Part shown: positions 49,328-58,601 of the stretch, in pieces
How the letters are laid out: every line of letters starts with the position of its first letter
Position numbering within the stretch: position 1 is the stretch's first letter
Assembly (NCBI RefSeq): GCF_011578285.1
Contig: NZ_CP049916.1
Span: 3,038,001-3,102,000 of the forward strand
From: Acinetobacter lanii
GTDB taxonomy: Bacteria; Pseudomonadota; Gammaproteobacteria; Pseudomonadales; Moraxellaceae
Length of the DNA stretch: 64,000 nucleotides
Reading direction: 5' to 3'
Notes under the pieces: generated by a model
Seen by the model: only the letters and a program-made list of their open reading frames with translations
Told to the model about the DNA's origin: nothing
The model's database searches: none
Made by a program: the position numbers and the translations under genes

Positions 49328-50074
49328 TTATTCATCTTCTTCAAAGAAACGTGCATTCTGTTTTTTCAGTTCATTGATCTGCTGTTGAAACTCTAAAACC
49401 TCGGCATACAAAAGATTGAACTTACGCACTTGCTCGTCTTTTTCAAACAAGAACATGTCATTTTTATTGACCCATTTATACTTTTTCAGCATTGCAAACA
49501 TCTGTTCAGCTTTTTCTAAGATCTGCATTTCGATGTGCAACAAGGCAATTTCATCATTGTCTTGACGGGTTGCTTCGAGTTTTTCTTGCATCGACTCGCG
49601 CATGTTTTTATTGACGTCTAGCGTGGCTAAATCTTCGAGTGCTTTCGTGCCAATCTGTTCATGCTTGGTTTTGTATTCTGCGGTGGCTGTTTTGACTATG
49701 CTCAGCATTTGCGTGGTTTGTTGGTAGGCTGCTTTACGGTCTTGTTCAAAGCGTGTCGCACTTAAAAAATGATCCCAATCGGCACGATCCAGTTGTCTTA
49801 AATAACTATTGCGCGCTTCGATATTGTCCATCCAATATTTTAAAATAAACTCAGACATCACTTTGTAATCGCCTTCTAGACGATTATCTTCGATCTGCAT
49901 ATTCAGCGGTTTTTTCCAATTTCGCGCTTGCACATACAGTTGTTCCATTTTTTCAGACATGACTGTGTCAAAAGCTTTGCGATTGAGCTTGTCGCTATCG
50001 TTTAGATCCAAATAATAAACATAGCCACAAATGGACAATACCAAGATCGTGATGAGTATCAAGATACGGCGCAT
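49328..50074 (-). CDS. Membrane-anchored helical protein of unknown function
   Basis: 248 residues. One N-terminal helix (ILILITILVLSICGYVYYL) anchors a soluble, mainly helical body with many Glu, Gln and Lys, and a C-terminal coiled-coil (VLEFQQQINELKKQ). No family recognised. GGAGG five bases before ATG 50074 is a very good site and is preferred over GTG 50086. Single gene. Confidence 0.65.
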   Translation of the reverse strand: MRRILILITILVLSICGYVYYLDLNDSDKLNRKAFDTVMSEKMEQLYVQARNWKKPLNMQIEDNRLEGDYKVMSEFILKYWMDNIEARNSYLRQLDRADWDHFLSATRFEQDRKAAYQQTTQMLSIVKTATAEYKTKHEQIGTKALEDLATLDVNKNMRESMQEKLEATRQDNDEIALLHIEMQILEKAEQMFAMLKKYKWVNKNDMFLFEKDEQVRKFNLLYAEVLEFQQQINELKKQNARFFEEDE

Positions 50075-50086
50075 TCGCACCTCCAC

Positions 50087-50511
50087 ATGCTGAACTTATT
50101 TATAGTTGGACTTAGATGAAGATCTAAACTTAATTTATGCTTATAAATTATGCTGTTTATATCATAAAGTTATGACAAATTTAACATTTTTTTGTTTTAT
50201 TTGGTCTAAAAACACTATTTTATAGTTTCTATTTCACATTATTAATCAAATAAACCGATGCTGTTTTTCTACTTCAATTGAGTTTTAGCAATCAATAATC
50301 ACTCAAACTTTAATCGAAATATTAAGAACCCAAGCTCAATTTTAAACATACCCCCCATAAAAAACGCCGTTTATTGTGCTAAAAGACCTGATCATGCCCA
50401 TAAAATTGATGCTAAAAAAGCGATAAAACAAAGCGTTTTATTTTTGTGACTTTAATTCTTTCGTCATTGCCCACACTATAATATGCAATGAAAGATTGTT
50501 AGAGAAAGCAT
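50087..50511. other. Intergenic region before the FrnE-like gene
   Basis: About 425 AT-rich bases with no gene. It holds the likely promoter of the downstream gene at its right end and the upstream region of the divergent membrane protein gene. No hairpin of note. Confidence 0.5.
50477..50482 (+). promoter_or_regulatory. Consensus -10 element
   Basis: TATAAT, a perfect -10 hexamer, lies 29 bases before the ATG at 50512. No strong -35 is seen at 17 bases. It gives a leader of about 20 bases. Confidence 0.45.
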
Positions 50512-51243
50512 ATGCGTGTTGATATTTGGTCAGATGTGGTTTGCCCATTTTGCTACATTGGTAAAAAACGTTTAGAAAAAGCCGCAGAGCAAGCAGGCAT
50601 TGAGCTTGAAGTGTTTTGGCACAGTTATGAACTTGACCCAAATGCACCTGCACGCCAAGAAGTTTCCAATACTGAACGACTGGCTGTGAAATATGGTCGT
50701 ACAGTGGCTGAAGTTGAAGAAATGCAACGCAATATCGCAGACATGGCGAAGCAAGAAGGCATTGAGTTCAATTGGCAAAAAGCCAACTCAGGCAATACCT
50801 TCAATGCACACCGTTTGATTCATTTGGCACAAAGCTTAGGTCTAGGCAATGAAGCCAAAGAAGCATTATTCTATAGCTATATGACTCAAGGTCTAGCGAT
50901 TGGTGAGCGTGAAACACTCGAAGACGTGGCTTCTCGTATTGGTTTAAACCCAGTACAAGTGGACGATGTTTTAGATTCAGACGAATTTGCTGAATTTGTA
51001 AAATACGATGAAGAAGTGGCCAATGAACAATTGAAAGTTCAAGGCGTACCATTCTTTGTATTTGACCAACGTGTGGCTTTGGCGGGCGCTCAACCGGTTG
51101 AAGTAATGAAAGAAGTGATGGAAAAAGCTTTCTCTTCGATGAAAGATGAGTCTGACCTCGATGCAGCACCAGAAGTCCCTGCTTCTGACGATGCTGCAAT
51201 CTGTACAGATGATGCCTGTGATGTCCCACAAAAACCGCATTGA
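50512..51243 (+). CDS. FrnE-like DsbA-family oxidoreductase
   Basis: 243 residues, cytoplasmic (no signal peptide). DsbA-like thioredoxin fold with catalytic CPFC at 11-14, a helical insertion, and the cis-Pro loop VQGVPFFVFD. The C-terminal extension has C231-x4-C236 (CTDDAC), as in FrnE proteins where a second Cys pair assists. Such enzymes act on disulfide or polyketide substrates and in oxidative stress tolerance. Substrate unknown. Single gene. Confidence 0.88.
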   Translation: MRVDIWSDVVCPFCYIGKKRLEKAAEQAGIELEVFWHSYELDPNAPARQEVSNTERLAVKYGRTVAEVEEMQRNIADMAKQEGIEFNWQKANSGNTFNAHRLIHLAQSLGLGNEAKEALFYSYMTQGLAIGERETLEDVASRIGLNPVQVDDVLDSDEFAEFVKYDEEVANEQLKVQGVPFFVFDQRVALAGAQPVEVMKEVMEKAFSSMKDESDLDAAPEVPASDDAAICTDDACDVPQKPH

Positions 51244-51261
51244 TCTGTCAAAGATGTAATC

Positions 51262-51291
51262 AAAAAATCCCGCAAATCTGCGGGATTTTTT
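51262..51291 (+). terminator. Terminator of the FrnE-like gene
   Basis: AAAAAATCCCGC (51262-51273) pairs with GCGGGATTTTT (51280-51290), and inner bases A/T extend the stem. Followed by a T-run on the plus strand. Confidence 0.87.
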
Positions 51292-51739
51292 ATGATTGAT
51301 CGGGTTTGAATGATTCAGTCCCCGCTTAATCGAGTAGCAACTCAATACAATACCCATTCAATGCATTGATCTCGGTAGTCAATTCAACCCTTAGTCTATT
51401 CAACCACTTTGGCACTGACTGTCTCAATGCTGGTCTGTGATTGATCTCAGAATTTCATCATCAAACTAAATCGATAAAATTGAATTTGAAAAAAATAAAG
51501 CATATAAAACGACAGGATATACACTTTAAACAGCCTCATATTACGTAACCAAGAAGAACTAAACTTTGCTTTAAAAATAAGCAAAATATAGGATACAGCG
51601 TTGCAAAAATGAGACTTTTTAAGCCAATTTATTTTGTTAAAATGCTTGCATAGATTCAAGATTCTTTTAATCCAAGCGCTGTAGTTTCTTCTTTTATTTT
51701 TATTTGTTTGTTCAATTTTCTTATTTTATAAGATAAAAA

Positions 51740-51762
51740 CACCTCCTTTGGGAGGTTTTTTT
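51740..51762 (+). terminator. Orphan plus-strand terminator
   Basis: ACCTCC (51741-51746) pairs with GGAGGT (51751-51756), loop TTTG, followed by TTTTTTT. No protein gene ends just before it, so it may end a small RNA or an unrecognised short transcript. Confidence 0.7.
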
Positions 51763-51834
51763 ATGCCCCCTTTTTGAGTCAACAAAATATCGGCTCGTGT
51801 ATGTTTCACGGAACTATTGAGTTTATTCAAACTT

Positions 51835-51873
51835 TTGCCCTATATGCATAAGCTTTGCCCTATATAGATAAGT
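51835..51873 (+). repeat. Two direct repeats of 19 bases with 20-base period
   Basis: TTTGCCCTATATGCATAAG (51835-51853) and TTTGCCCTATATAGATAAG (51855-51873) differ only at two bases and are spaced about two helical turns. They lie about 310 bases upstream of the 68-residue gene. Confidence 0.75.
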
Positions 51874-52183
51874 AATGTTACAGCGGTCTTACATCTCTGC
51901 CACAAACTGCCTGTATAAGCTGAGCGTGATCTTTGATTAGATAGTTATGGGCTTGTTTTAACGACAAGCTGCGTTCTCACAAGCTCAAGCCATCCATTAA
52001 ACAAATTTACTGCACGTATTTAACAAGCTCAGATCGGTTTGTGTGTACTTCAATTGCTTAAGTTTAAATACACAGAGCGATTAAGCCATGATGCTTTTAA
52101 ATATGTGAAGTGTATTGTGTTTATTGAGCTTAAATGTAGCGCTTATATTTTTTTATTTATTGTTATTATTCCGAGGTAAGCAT

Positions 52184-52390
52184 ATGTCAGACGTTTCAAA
52201 TAATACCTATACCCCTGATACTTCAACAACATCGGCACCGAAGAAATCTAAATTTACCCCAACCTGCAAAGGCATTCTGATTGGTGCGGTGGCAGGAAGT
52301 GTCCTGCCCGTATTTGGTACGATCAGTGGTGCGGTGATTGGTGGTATTGCCGGTAAAGTCTATGAAAAGAAATGCGCGTCTAAACTTTAA
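52184..52390 (+). CDS. Small glycine-zipper protein
   Basis: 68 residues. A polar N-terminal part (SNNTYTPDTSTTSAPKKSK) precedes one hydrophobic helix-rich stretch (GILIGAVAGSVLPVFGTISG and GAVIGGIAGK) with GxxxG spacing, then a basic end YEKKCASKL. Ribosome binding site GAGGT lies six bases before ATG 52184. No signal peptide. Glycine zippers drive helix packing in membranes and occur in lipoproteins and small pore-forming peptides. Function unknown; resemblance to a bacteriocin is only in composition. Confidence 0.6.
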   Translation: MSDVSNNTYTPDTSTTSAPKKSKFTPTCKGILIGAVAGSVLPVFGTISGAVIGGIAGKVYEKKCASKL

Positions 52391-52948
52391 CGGGTTTTAC
52401 CCTTTAAACGCATCATCTCTCGTTTTCTCTACTGTACGAGCAATAAAAAAAAGCAACAACTGAAACCGTTTAGATAGAAACGGTTTTCTAAGAAGGTCTT
52501 GGTGCAAAAGCATCAAGACCTTTTTCAATGCTTATGGGTTCGGGTTTGAGTTTGAGCTTGGTCTAATATAAATTTTCCAAGTTTAAATGAATGCTTATTT
52601 GCTCAAGTATTTAATGGATGATCTTATATATTTACCCTATCTAACGTCCTGATGAACACCTTTGATTCCATCCTCCACTACGGCGTTTTTTGAGTTTCCT
52701 CTCATCGCATATTGTTGTTTTGTTCTTTTTCAGCCCCTTTTTAATCCTCATACATTGGATTTTTAAGGGTTAATGCTGCTTTTCGCTCTTACTTTACCGG
52801 CTAAAACTACAATTTTATTCTTCTATTTTTACCCTTATTTTGCTTAAAATAAATCCAATGCTTTATTTAAGCTTTAAGCATAGTTGCTTGAAAAAAATAA
52901 TGAATAGTTCGATTCCATCAGGATTATTCCTCAAATTAAAGATGAAGA
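52391..52948. other. Intergenic region with two hairpins
   Basis: About 560 bases without a supported gene. The first 140 bases carry hairpin AAACCGTTT/AAACGGTTT (52463-52486) and then a longer terminator stem (listed separately). The remainder is AT-rich sequence leading to the next gene. Confidence 0.5.
52493..52525 (+). terminator. Terminator after the glycine-zipper gene
   Basis: AAGGTCTTGGTGC (52493-52505) pairs with GCATCAAGACCTT (52510-52522, one G-T), loop AAAA, followed by TTTC. It lies about 100 bases after the 68-residue gene. Confidence 0.8.
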
Positions 52949-54157
52949 ATGAACAAAAAATCCATGATCAATCTTAGAAATTGCCTGCTTAGCCCTTTAT
53001 CTTTGAGCTTGCTTTGCCTCATGGCAACCGCTTCTGTGCACGCTGAACAAAACATTGATCTACCTGTTGCAGAAACAACGCAAAATAACAATGGCGTGAG
53101 TCAATCCAATATCGCAACAGCAGCGCCTTCACCGTTTAATTTTGATGACCCAAATCTTGATAGCAACAATAATTTAGGCTGGATCAATTACCTACCCCGC
53201 ATGATTGATGCCACACCCACACTATTTCCGGAGCAATCCAACCAAAAACTGCTTCCACCGACTGAGCAAACCGAAGAACTGAGTTGGATTGACCGCAAAC
53301 AAAAGTCCGTTCGAGCTTGGACAGATCGTACCGCACAGCGCATTGATGGCTGGTTTGGCGAAACTGATCCGAATAAGCCCGCGACCGCAAGCTTACGTAT
53401 TTTGCTCGATAACGATTGGGATGAACATGATGGTTATGAATTTAAGCCGCGTATTCGCGGGAAAATTGATTTACCCACGCTTGAACGTCGCTTTAGTCTG
53501 GTATTTGGTGATGACTCTTTAGACAATGAATTAGATGATAATATTGCCATTACCAATGAACACCCCGCGCATCAAGCCGATAAAAAAGTCGATGGCAAAC
53601 GTATCCGAGAGGACAACAGTTCAATTGCATTACGCTGGTCACAAATTTCGAAAAGCCTGCCCTTTGATCTCGATGCCGACCTCGGGATTCGCTCAGGTGA
53701 TGATGTCTATGCCCGTTTAAAAGCCAAGAAAGATTGGTCACTGGCCAATGATTTTAGTTTTCACGCTGAACAGATTTATCGCTATGGCATCGACAGTGAA
53801 CACTATCTTCGAACCAATTTAGAACTCACCCATGCACGCCCCAATGAGCCTTTCATTTCCAACCAGTTCTATTTAACCTATGCCGATGAACAAGACGATG
53901 ACTTAACTTGGGATAACCGTACCTATCGTCAACATCAGTTTTTCCATGAAAATCGTTTTAACTATGGTATTTATACTGGTGGCTATTACCACAATGATCA
54001 GCTGCGTTTAAACAGTTGGGGGCCTTTTGTGTCATGGCGTCAACCGATTTGGCGTGAGTGGTTTTATGTACAAGGTGATTTGAACTATTTTGATGATCAA
54101 CGTGAAGACCGAGATCACTATGTCCGTGCCTTAGTTCGTTTAGAAGCGCTGTTTTAG
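52949..54157 (+). CDS. Putative outer-membrane beta-barrel protein
   Basis: 402 residues. Signal peptide up to SVHA (about residue 32). After an Asn/Asp-rich segment (~33-75) the second half has alternating strands (LRILLDNDWDEHDGYEFKPRI; SNQFYLTYADEQDDDLTWDN; YGIYTGGYYHNDQLRLNS), and the chain ends RALVRLEALF, a terminal Phe as in barrel proteins inserted by the BAM machinery. No family recognised. Single gene. Membrane role is inferred from shape, not homology. Confidence 0.7.
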   Translation: MNKKSMINLRNCLLSPLSLSLLCLMATASVHAEQNIDLPVAETTQNNNGVSQSNIATAAPSPFNFDDPNLDSNNNLGWINYLPRMIDATPTLFPEQSNQKLLPPTEQTEELSWIDRKQKSVRAWTDRTAQRIDGWFGETDPNKPATASLRILLDNDWDEHDGYEFKPRIRGKIDLPTLERRFSLVFGDDSLDNELDDNIAITNEHPAHQADKKVDGKRIREDNSSIALRWSQISKSLPFDLDADLGIRSGDDVYARLKAKKDWSLANDFSFHAEQIYRYGIDSEHYLRTNLELTHARPNEPFISNQFYLTYADEQDDDLTWDNRTYRQHQFFHENRFNYGIYTGGYYHNDQLRLNSWGPFVSWRQPIWREWFYVQGDLNYFDDQREDRDHYVRALVRLEALF

Positions 54158-54537
54158 GCGTATATGCTTTAAGCGTCTGTCTTTTAAAGGGATTGTTTTA
54201 AAGGCATGTGTTTTAAGGTTCGTGGTCTTAAAAGCCGGTTGTCTTTAATTGAGTGACTTTAATGGAGTTAATTTGGATTGATCAACTGTTGATCCAGCAC
54301 AGGGACAATCTAAAAAATGGCTGAATAGATGACGCACATAGAAATCTTGAAGCCTGACATACTCGTCAGCTGTGTCTGCTTGGTTGTTAAACCTAAAGCT
54401 GTATAGTTATGCCTGTGTTTATACCTATGTTTATGCTTCTATTTAGAGTCCTAAAGCCCTATTAAATCATGCTTGCGCTTTGTCTAGGCGTAAAAAAACC
54501 CATCGCAACAGATGGGCTTTGAACACAGCAAAACATG
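54158..54537. other. Intergenic region with degenerate short repeats
   Basis: About 380 bases. The left part (54170-54260) repeats variants of GTTTTAAAGG/TCTTAAAAG five or so times with irregular spacing. No gene is supported. The right end holds the terminator of the small secreted protein. Confidence 0.5.
54492..54520 (-). terminator. Terminator of the RNDRVS-repeat protein gene
   Basis: ACCCATC (54498-54504) pairs with GATGGGCT (54511-54518), with a T-run on the minus strand. Confidence 0.75.
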
Positions 54538-54813
54538 TTATTTAGTAATGGTGACACGGTCACTACGCACATAACGATGTTTTTGCACAGCCACAGTTTC
54601 AGTCGCTGTTTCAACATTGGGATGTGAATAGCTTACGCGGTCATTACGAATCACACGTTTGCTGTCTGTAAATGGGTTAACGTCAAATTGTTGAATGCCT
54701 TTAGACACAGATACACGGTCATTACGAACTTGATGATCTGAATTGCTCGCCATTGCAGGCATAGCCATAATTAAAGCGATTGAACAAAGACCCATTTTCA
54801 ATACGGTTTTCAT
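54538..54813 (-). CDS. Small secreted protein with three RNDRVS-type repeats
   Basis: 91 residues. Signal peptide ending AMA|SNSD. The mature chain carries three copies of an octad: VRNDRVSV (29-36), IRNDRVSY (55-62) and VRSDRVTI (82-89), spaced 26-27 residues. Only ~68 residues remain after cleavage. No family recognised. Regular repeats suggest strands in a small beta structure or repeated binding of a partner in the periplasm. Confidence 0.65.
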   Translation of the reverse strand: MKTVLKMGLCSIALIMAMPAMASNSDHQVRNDRVSVSKGIQQFDVNPFTDSKRVIRNDRVSYSHPNVETATETVAVQKHRYVRSDRVTITK

Positions 54814-54940
54814 AATTGAATCTGTCGGAAGAATTTATCAATCTTTATTATATGCTTATTAGTGAATTAGATTTAGATAAAATAGCTTAAAAGTTATACA
54901 TTATTTTTATAATTCACATTCATTTTCTCATTATATGAAA

Positions 54941-54968
54941 ATAAAAACCTCCTTTACGGAGGTTTTTA
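54941..54968 (-). terminator. Terminator of htpG
   Basis: AAAAACCTCC (54943-54952) pairs with GGAGGTTTTT (54958-54967), just past the htpG stop. Confidence 0.85.
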
Positions 54969-54991
54969 TTAAGAACTTTAGCTATTTAAAC

Positions 54992-56911
54992 TTACTTCAA
55001 AAGTAGGCTATTGATGCGTTTTAGGTACGCAGCTGGATCTTCAGGTAAGCCACCTTCAGCAATCACGGCTTGGTCAAAAATCACATTGGCCAAGTCATCA
55101 AACTGTGCTGAACCATCCAATTTTTTCACCAATGGATGCTCAGGGTTGATTTCAAGTACAGGTTTGCTTTCAGGCACCGCTTGACCCGCTTGTTTAAGCA
55201 TACGGATCAATTGTGGTGACAACTCACCTTCTCCTGTGACCAAACATGCTGGTGAATCCACCAAACGTGTGGTGACACGCACTTCTTTGGTTTTGTCTTT
55301 AAGTGACTCAGACAATTTTTCAACCACAGGTTTAAATTGCTCTGCTGCTGCTTCCAATGCTTTTTTCTCTTCAGCATCTTGCAAGTCACCCAAGTCAACC
55401 GCACCTTTAGAGACGTTTTGCATTGGTGTGCCATCAAATGAATGGACAAATTCCATCGCCCATTCATCGACACGATCCGTCATGAGCAACACTTCAATGC
55501 CTTTTTTCTTAAACAACTCAAGCTGTGGCGAGTTTTTCGCAGCGGCTAAGCTGTCAGCTGTGACATAGTAAATGGCTTTCTGACCTTCTTTCATATTGGC
55601 TTTATATGCCTCTAAAGAAGTGCTGACTTCATCATGAGTTGAGGTTGCAAAACGAAGTAGTTTTAAGATGCGGTCACGGTTACCCATGTCTTCGCCTAAA
55701 CCTTCTTTCAGTACTGCACCAAATTCACTATAGAAAGTTTTGAATTTCTCTTGATCTGCGGCATCTTCAGATTTAGCCAACGCATCCAGTGTAGTCAGGA
55801 TACGACGTGCGTTCCCTTCACGGATGGTTTTTACATCACGGCTTTCTTGCAGTAATTCACGACTCACGTTCAGCGGTAAATCAGCACTGTCCACCACCCC
55901 TTGTACAAAGCGTAGGTAGTTTGGAATCAGGTTGTCTGCATCATCCATAATGAACACACGTTTCACATATAGCTTAATGCCTGCTTTGGCTTCACGAGTG
56001 AAAATGTTGTGTGGCGCTTTACTTGGAATATACAGAAGTTGCGTATATTCAGTGCTACCTTCAACACGGTTATGCGCCCAAGTCAGAGGTGCTTCAAAGT
56101 CATGGCTTAAGTTTTTATAAAACTCAATATATTGCTCTTCAGTCACTTCAGACTTGTTGCGTGTCCATAGTGCGCTTGCCGAGTTAATCGCTTCCCATTC
56201 ATCGGTTTTGACGTACTGACCTGGTTTCGCTTCTTCACCTTCAGCGGCTTCTTCTTGTTGCCACACCTCTTTTTGCATCTCGATTGGTAAGCTGATGTGG
56301 TCAGAGTATTTATTGATGATTTGCTTTACTTTATACGACTGTAGATAGTCCAAAGCATCTTCACGTAGGTGCAAAATAATGTCTGTTCCACGTGAAGCTT
56401 TTTCGATCTGTGCAACTTCGAAATCACCTGTGCCCCCACTGATCCAACGTACGCCTTCAGCAGTATCTGTGCCTGCACGACGTGATTCAACCGTGATTTT
56501 GTCTGCCACAATAAAGCCAGAATAGAAACCCACACCGAACTGACCAATCAATTGCGCATCGGCTTTTTGATCTCCTGACAGTTTCGACATAAAGTCTTTG
56601 GTGCCAGATTTTGCAATCGTACCTAAGTTATCAATGGCTTCTTGTTGGCTTAGACCAATCCCGTTGTCAGAAATGGTGATGGTTTTGTTGTCTGAATCGA
56701 GGGTGACACGAACATGCAGTTCAGGGTCATTCTCATAGTATTCAGGATGATTGATCCCTTCAAAACGAAGTTTGTCGCATGCATCTGATGCATTGGAAAT
56801 TAATTCACGTAAGAAAATTTCAGGATTTGAATAAAGAGAATGCGTCACTAAATGTAATAGTTGAGCCACTTCTGCTTGGAAGCTATGTTTTTGTGTAGTG
56901 TTCTCAGTCAT
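54992..56911 (-). CDS. htpG: Molecular chaperone HtpG (Hsp90 family)
   Basis: 639 residues. ATP-dependent chaperone with N-terminal GHKL ATPase ([35 protein letters not shown]), middle domain and C-terminal dimerisation domain. The start at 56911 is fixed by AAGGAG seven bases upstream and by [12 protein letters not shown] sigma-32-like promoter is visible upstream. Single gene with its own terminator. Confidence 0.97.
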   Translation of the reverse strand: MTENTTQKHSFQAEVAQLLHLVTHSLYSNPEIFLRELISNASDACDKLRFEGINHPEYYENDPELHVRVTLDSDNKTITISDNGIGLSQQEAIDNLGTIAKSGTKDFMSKLSGDQKADAQLIGQFGVGFYSGFIVADKITVESRRAGTDTAEGVRWISGGTGDFEVAQIEKASRGTDIILHLREDALDYLQSYKVKQIINKYSDHISLPIEMQKEVWQQEEAAEGEEAKPGQYVKTDEWEAINSASALWTRNKSEVTEEQYIEFYKNLSHDFEAPLTWAHNRVEGSTEYTQLLYIPSKAPHNIFTREAKAGIKLYVKRVFIMDDADNLIPNYLRFVQGVVDSADLPLNVSRELLQESRDVKTIREGNARRILTTLDALAKSEDAADQEKFKTFYSEFGAVLKEGLGEDMGNRDRILKLLRFATSTHDEVSTSLEAYKANMKEGQKAIYYVTADSLAAAKNSPQLELFKKKGIEVLLMTDRVDEWAMEFVHSFDGTPMQNVSKGAVDLGDLQDAEEKKALEAAAEQFKPVVEKLSESLKDKTKEVRVTTRLVDSPACLVTGEGELSPQLIRMLKQAGQAVPESKPVLEINPEHPLVKKLDGSAQFDDLANVIFDQAVIAEGGLPEDPAAYLKRINSLLLK

Positions 56912-56957
56912 AAAATTACTCCTTAAATTCAACAACACATTATTCTTGAATGCTTAA

Positions 56958-56986
56958 TGAATGGAGTATGTTCAGCAATTTTCAAT
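56958..56986 (-). promoter_or_regulatory. Possible sigma-32 heat-shock promoter of htpG
   Basis: On the minus strand ATTGAAAA (plus 79-86 of the 56900s: 56979-56986) is followed after 12 bases by CTCCATTCA (56958-56966), close to the sigma-32 consensus CTTGAAA and CCCCATnTA at an allowed spacing. It lies about 47 bases before the start codon. Fits the heat-shock gene; inference. Confidence 0.4.
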
Positions 56987-57022
56987 AGGAAAATTTAAAA
57001 AAAAGATCATTTTGCCTATTTT

Positions 57023-57391
57023 TTAAAAGGGTCCTTGCCGATAAATGCGTTCCATATGCTGATCAAGCTTTTGCTGCCGCATATCATAGGTTTGTTTTAA
57101 GCACTGCACATTGTCCTGACATTGATCGCGTAAATTCAGCCATTTGACTTGTTCGGTTTGAATCACAGAACGTGTTCCCATTGGCACCAAACGCCTGACG
57201 ATATTATAGGTGGTGACCATTTTAACATCGGCATCATTGAGGCTGAGATTTTCACAGATGCGACGTTCAGTTTTGGTTTCAGTACGGGCACAATTAAAAC
57301 TTGCTGCCGTAGCCTCAGCACTGATGTAAGTGCAAGCAATTACCGAGCAGATTTGAACACAGGTTTTGAGCCAAATTTTCATTCTTTGCAT
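57023..57391 (-). CDS. LprI-like (DUF1311) secreted protein
   Basis: 122 residues. Signal peptide ending near AEATA|ASF, then the LprI domain: FNCARTETKTERRICENLSLNDADVKM and WLNLRDQCQDNVQCL. Paired cysteines suggest two disulfides in the periplasm. LprI in mycobacteria inhibits lysozyme; most homologues are uncharacterised. Two starts, 57391 and 57382, are possible. Confidence 0.78.
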   Translation of the reverse strand: MQRMKIWLKTCVQICSVIACTYISAEATAASFNCARTETKTERRICENLSLNDADVKMVTTYNIVRRLVPMGTRSVIQTEQVKWLNLRDQCQDNVQCLKQTYDMRQQKLDQHMERIYRQGPF

Positions 57392-57638
57392 TATTTGAGC
57401 ACTCAATAGCATGATGATTGAAAGTTTTTGATTTTTTTAGTACAGGTCCATTGTTTTTAAGTTTTTAATTGCTGTTGATCAGATGCTTTTTAAGCATGCA
57501 TTCAATGACCTACTTATCTTTTAATCTATTGAATCTTGACCTTAAACAACAGCTTATTTTTGTAGATTTGTGGTTATTTACATTTTTCTGTTTCTCGATA
57601 GATTGAAAGGGTCGTGATGACCTTCAGAATATCGCGCA

Positions 57639-57668
57639 TAAAAAAGCCCTATCCATAGATAAGGCTTC
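57639..57668 (-). terminator. Terminator of ompW
   Basis: AGCCCTATC (57645-57653) pairs with GATAAGGCT (57658-57666, one mismatch), with a T-run on the minus strand. Confidence 0.75.
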
Positions 57669-57685
57669 TTTGTATTTGCATATGC

Positions 57686-58288
57686 TTAGAACTTGTAGCT
57701 CAGACCAAATGAATACACCAACGGATCGATATCCAAATCAAATTTATCAACTAGGCTTGAATCCACTTTAGGATCAAGCTGTGCATAACGAACATCTACA
57801 TATGCGCCCCAATTGTTCCATGCTTTCGGTTGGTAACTCACACCCACTTGACCGGCAAAACCGATGTCTTCTTGAACTTTCAGTTTAGTGCCTTTTAAAA
57901 TGCCATGTGTACTTTCATCCCATGGAAGAAATGCAATTAAACCAATCCCTGCATAGGGCGTAAAATCAGTTTTATTTTTAAAGTTATATTTGACTGTCCA
58001 TGTTGGTGGCAAATGTTTCAAACTCGCCGCACTTTTACCTTCCACTAAGACATCGTGATTGATGGGTGTTGCCAACAATAATTCAGTAGAAATATGGTCG
58101 TTAAAGAAATATTCAACCGCCGGTGTAAATGCCCACTCATTGTCCGCCTCTACCGTCAATGCGCCACCCGCCACTTTCGAATCGGATGTCGGTGCAACCA
58201 CAGAGGCACCCACTTTCGCTTGCCAGTGACCTGCCATCGCCGACGCAGACATGCCCAATAAAACAACAAGAGAGATTTGTTTTAACAT
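57686..58288 (-). CDS. ompW: OmpW-family outer membrane protein
   Basis: 200 residues. Signal peptide MLKQISLVVLLGMSASAMA, then an eight-strand barrel ending YSFGLSYKF with terminal Phe. Family landmarks are EYFFNDHISTELLLATP, LPPTWTVKYNF and YAGIGLIAF. OmpW is a small channel for hydrophobic compounds and is linked to iron and colistin responses in Acinetobacter. Start 58288 gives the signal peptide, with AGGTG eight bases upstream. Confidence 0.92.
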   Translation of the reverse strand: MLKQISLVVLLGMSASAMAGHWQAKVGASVVAPTSDSKVAGGALTVEADNEWAFTPAVEYFFNDHISTELLLATPINHDVLVEGKSAASLKHLPPTWTVKYNFKNKTDFTPYAGIGLIAFLPWDESTHGILKGTKLKVQEDIGFAGQVGVSYQPKAWNNWGAYVDVRYAQLDPKVDSSLVDKFDLDIDPLVYSFGLSYKF

Positions 58289-58540
58289 TTTAAATACACC
58301 TTTATTCTGGATGAGAATTATAAATATCAACCCTTGTTTTTATAATAAACATGAGAATTAATAATGCGCAATAGCGATTAATTTATAAATTTTTACATTA
58401 TTTATAAAACATTGTTTTTTATATTTATTTATTTTAAACATAGTATTTTAGTTGGTTTTAAAACCAAGTATTTTAATCAGATTTATTTTCCATTATTTAA
58501 CTATATTACGCATATTAAACCAACCATTTTAATCAGAATA

Positions 58541-58573
58541 AAAAAGGCATTATTGTATCAATAATGCCTTTTA
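58541..58573 (-). terminator. Terminator of the antiporter gene
   Basis: AAAAGGCATTATTG (58542-58555) and CAATAATGCCTTTT (58559-58572) form a perfect 14-bp stem with loop TAT, just past the stop of the antiporter gene at 58602. Confidence 0.88.
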
Positions 58574-58601
58574 AAATAGCCAATGATTTTCAATTTAAGC
58601 C

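Larger units (their letters stand above)
51292..52183. other. Long non-coding stretch with terminator and 20-bp direct repeats
   Basis: About 890 bases without a supported gene. A minus-strand reading frame at 51447-51659 looks like AT-rich noise. It holds a free-standing plus-strand terminator (51740-51762) preceded by an -10-like TAAAAT near 51635, so a short unannotated RNA is possible. Two near-identical 19-mers with a 20-base period lie at 51835-51873. Confidence 0.5.

Noticed and set aside
51447-51659. 70-codon minus-strand ORF in the gap after the FrnE-like gene
   Set aside because: AT-rich, Phe/Tyr/Leu-heavy, no ribosome binding site seen and no recognised family. It also overlaps the candidate small RNA region.
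52184-52390. Class II bacteriocin with double-glycine leader
   Set aside because: No double-glycine leader before the zipper and no immunity or export genes beside it.
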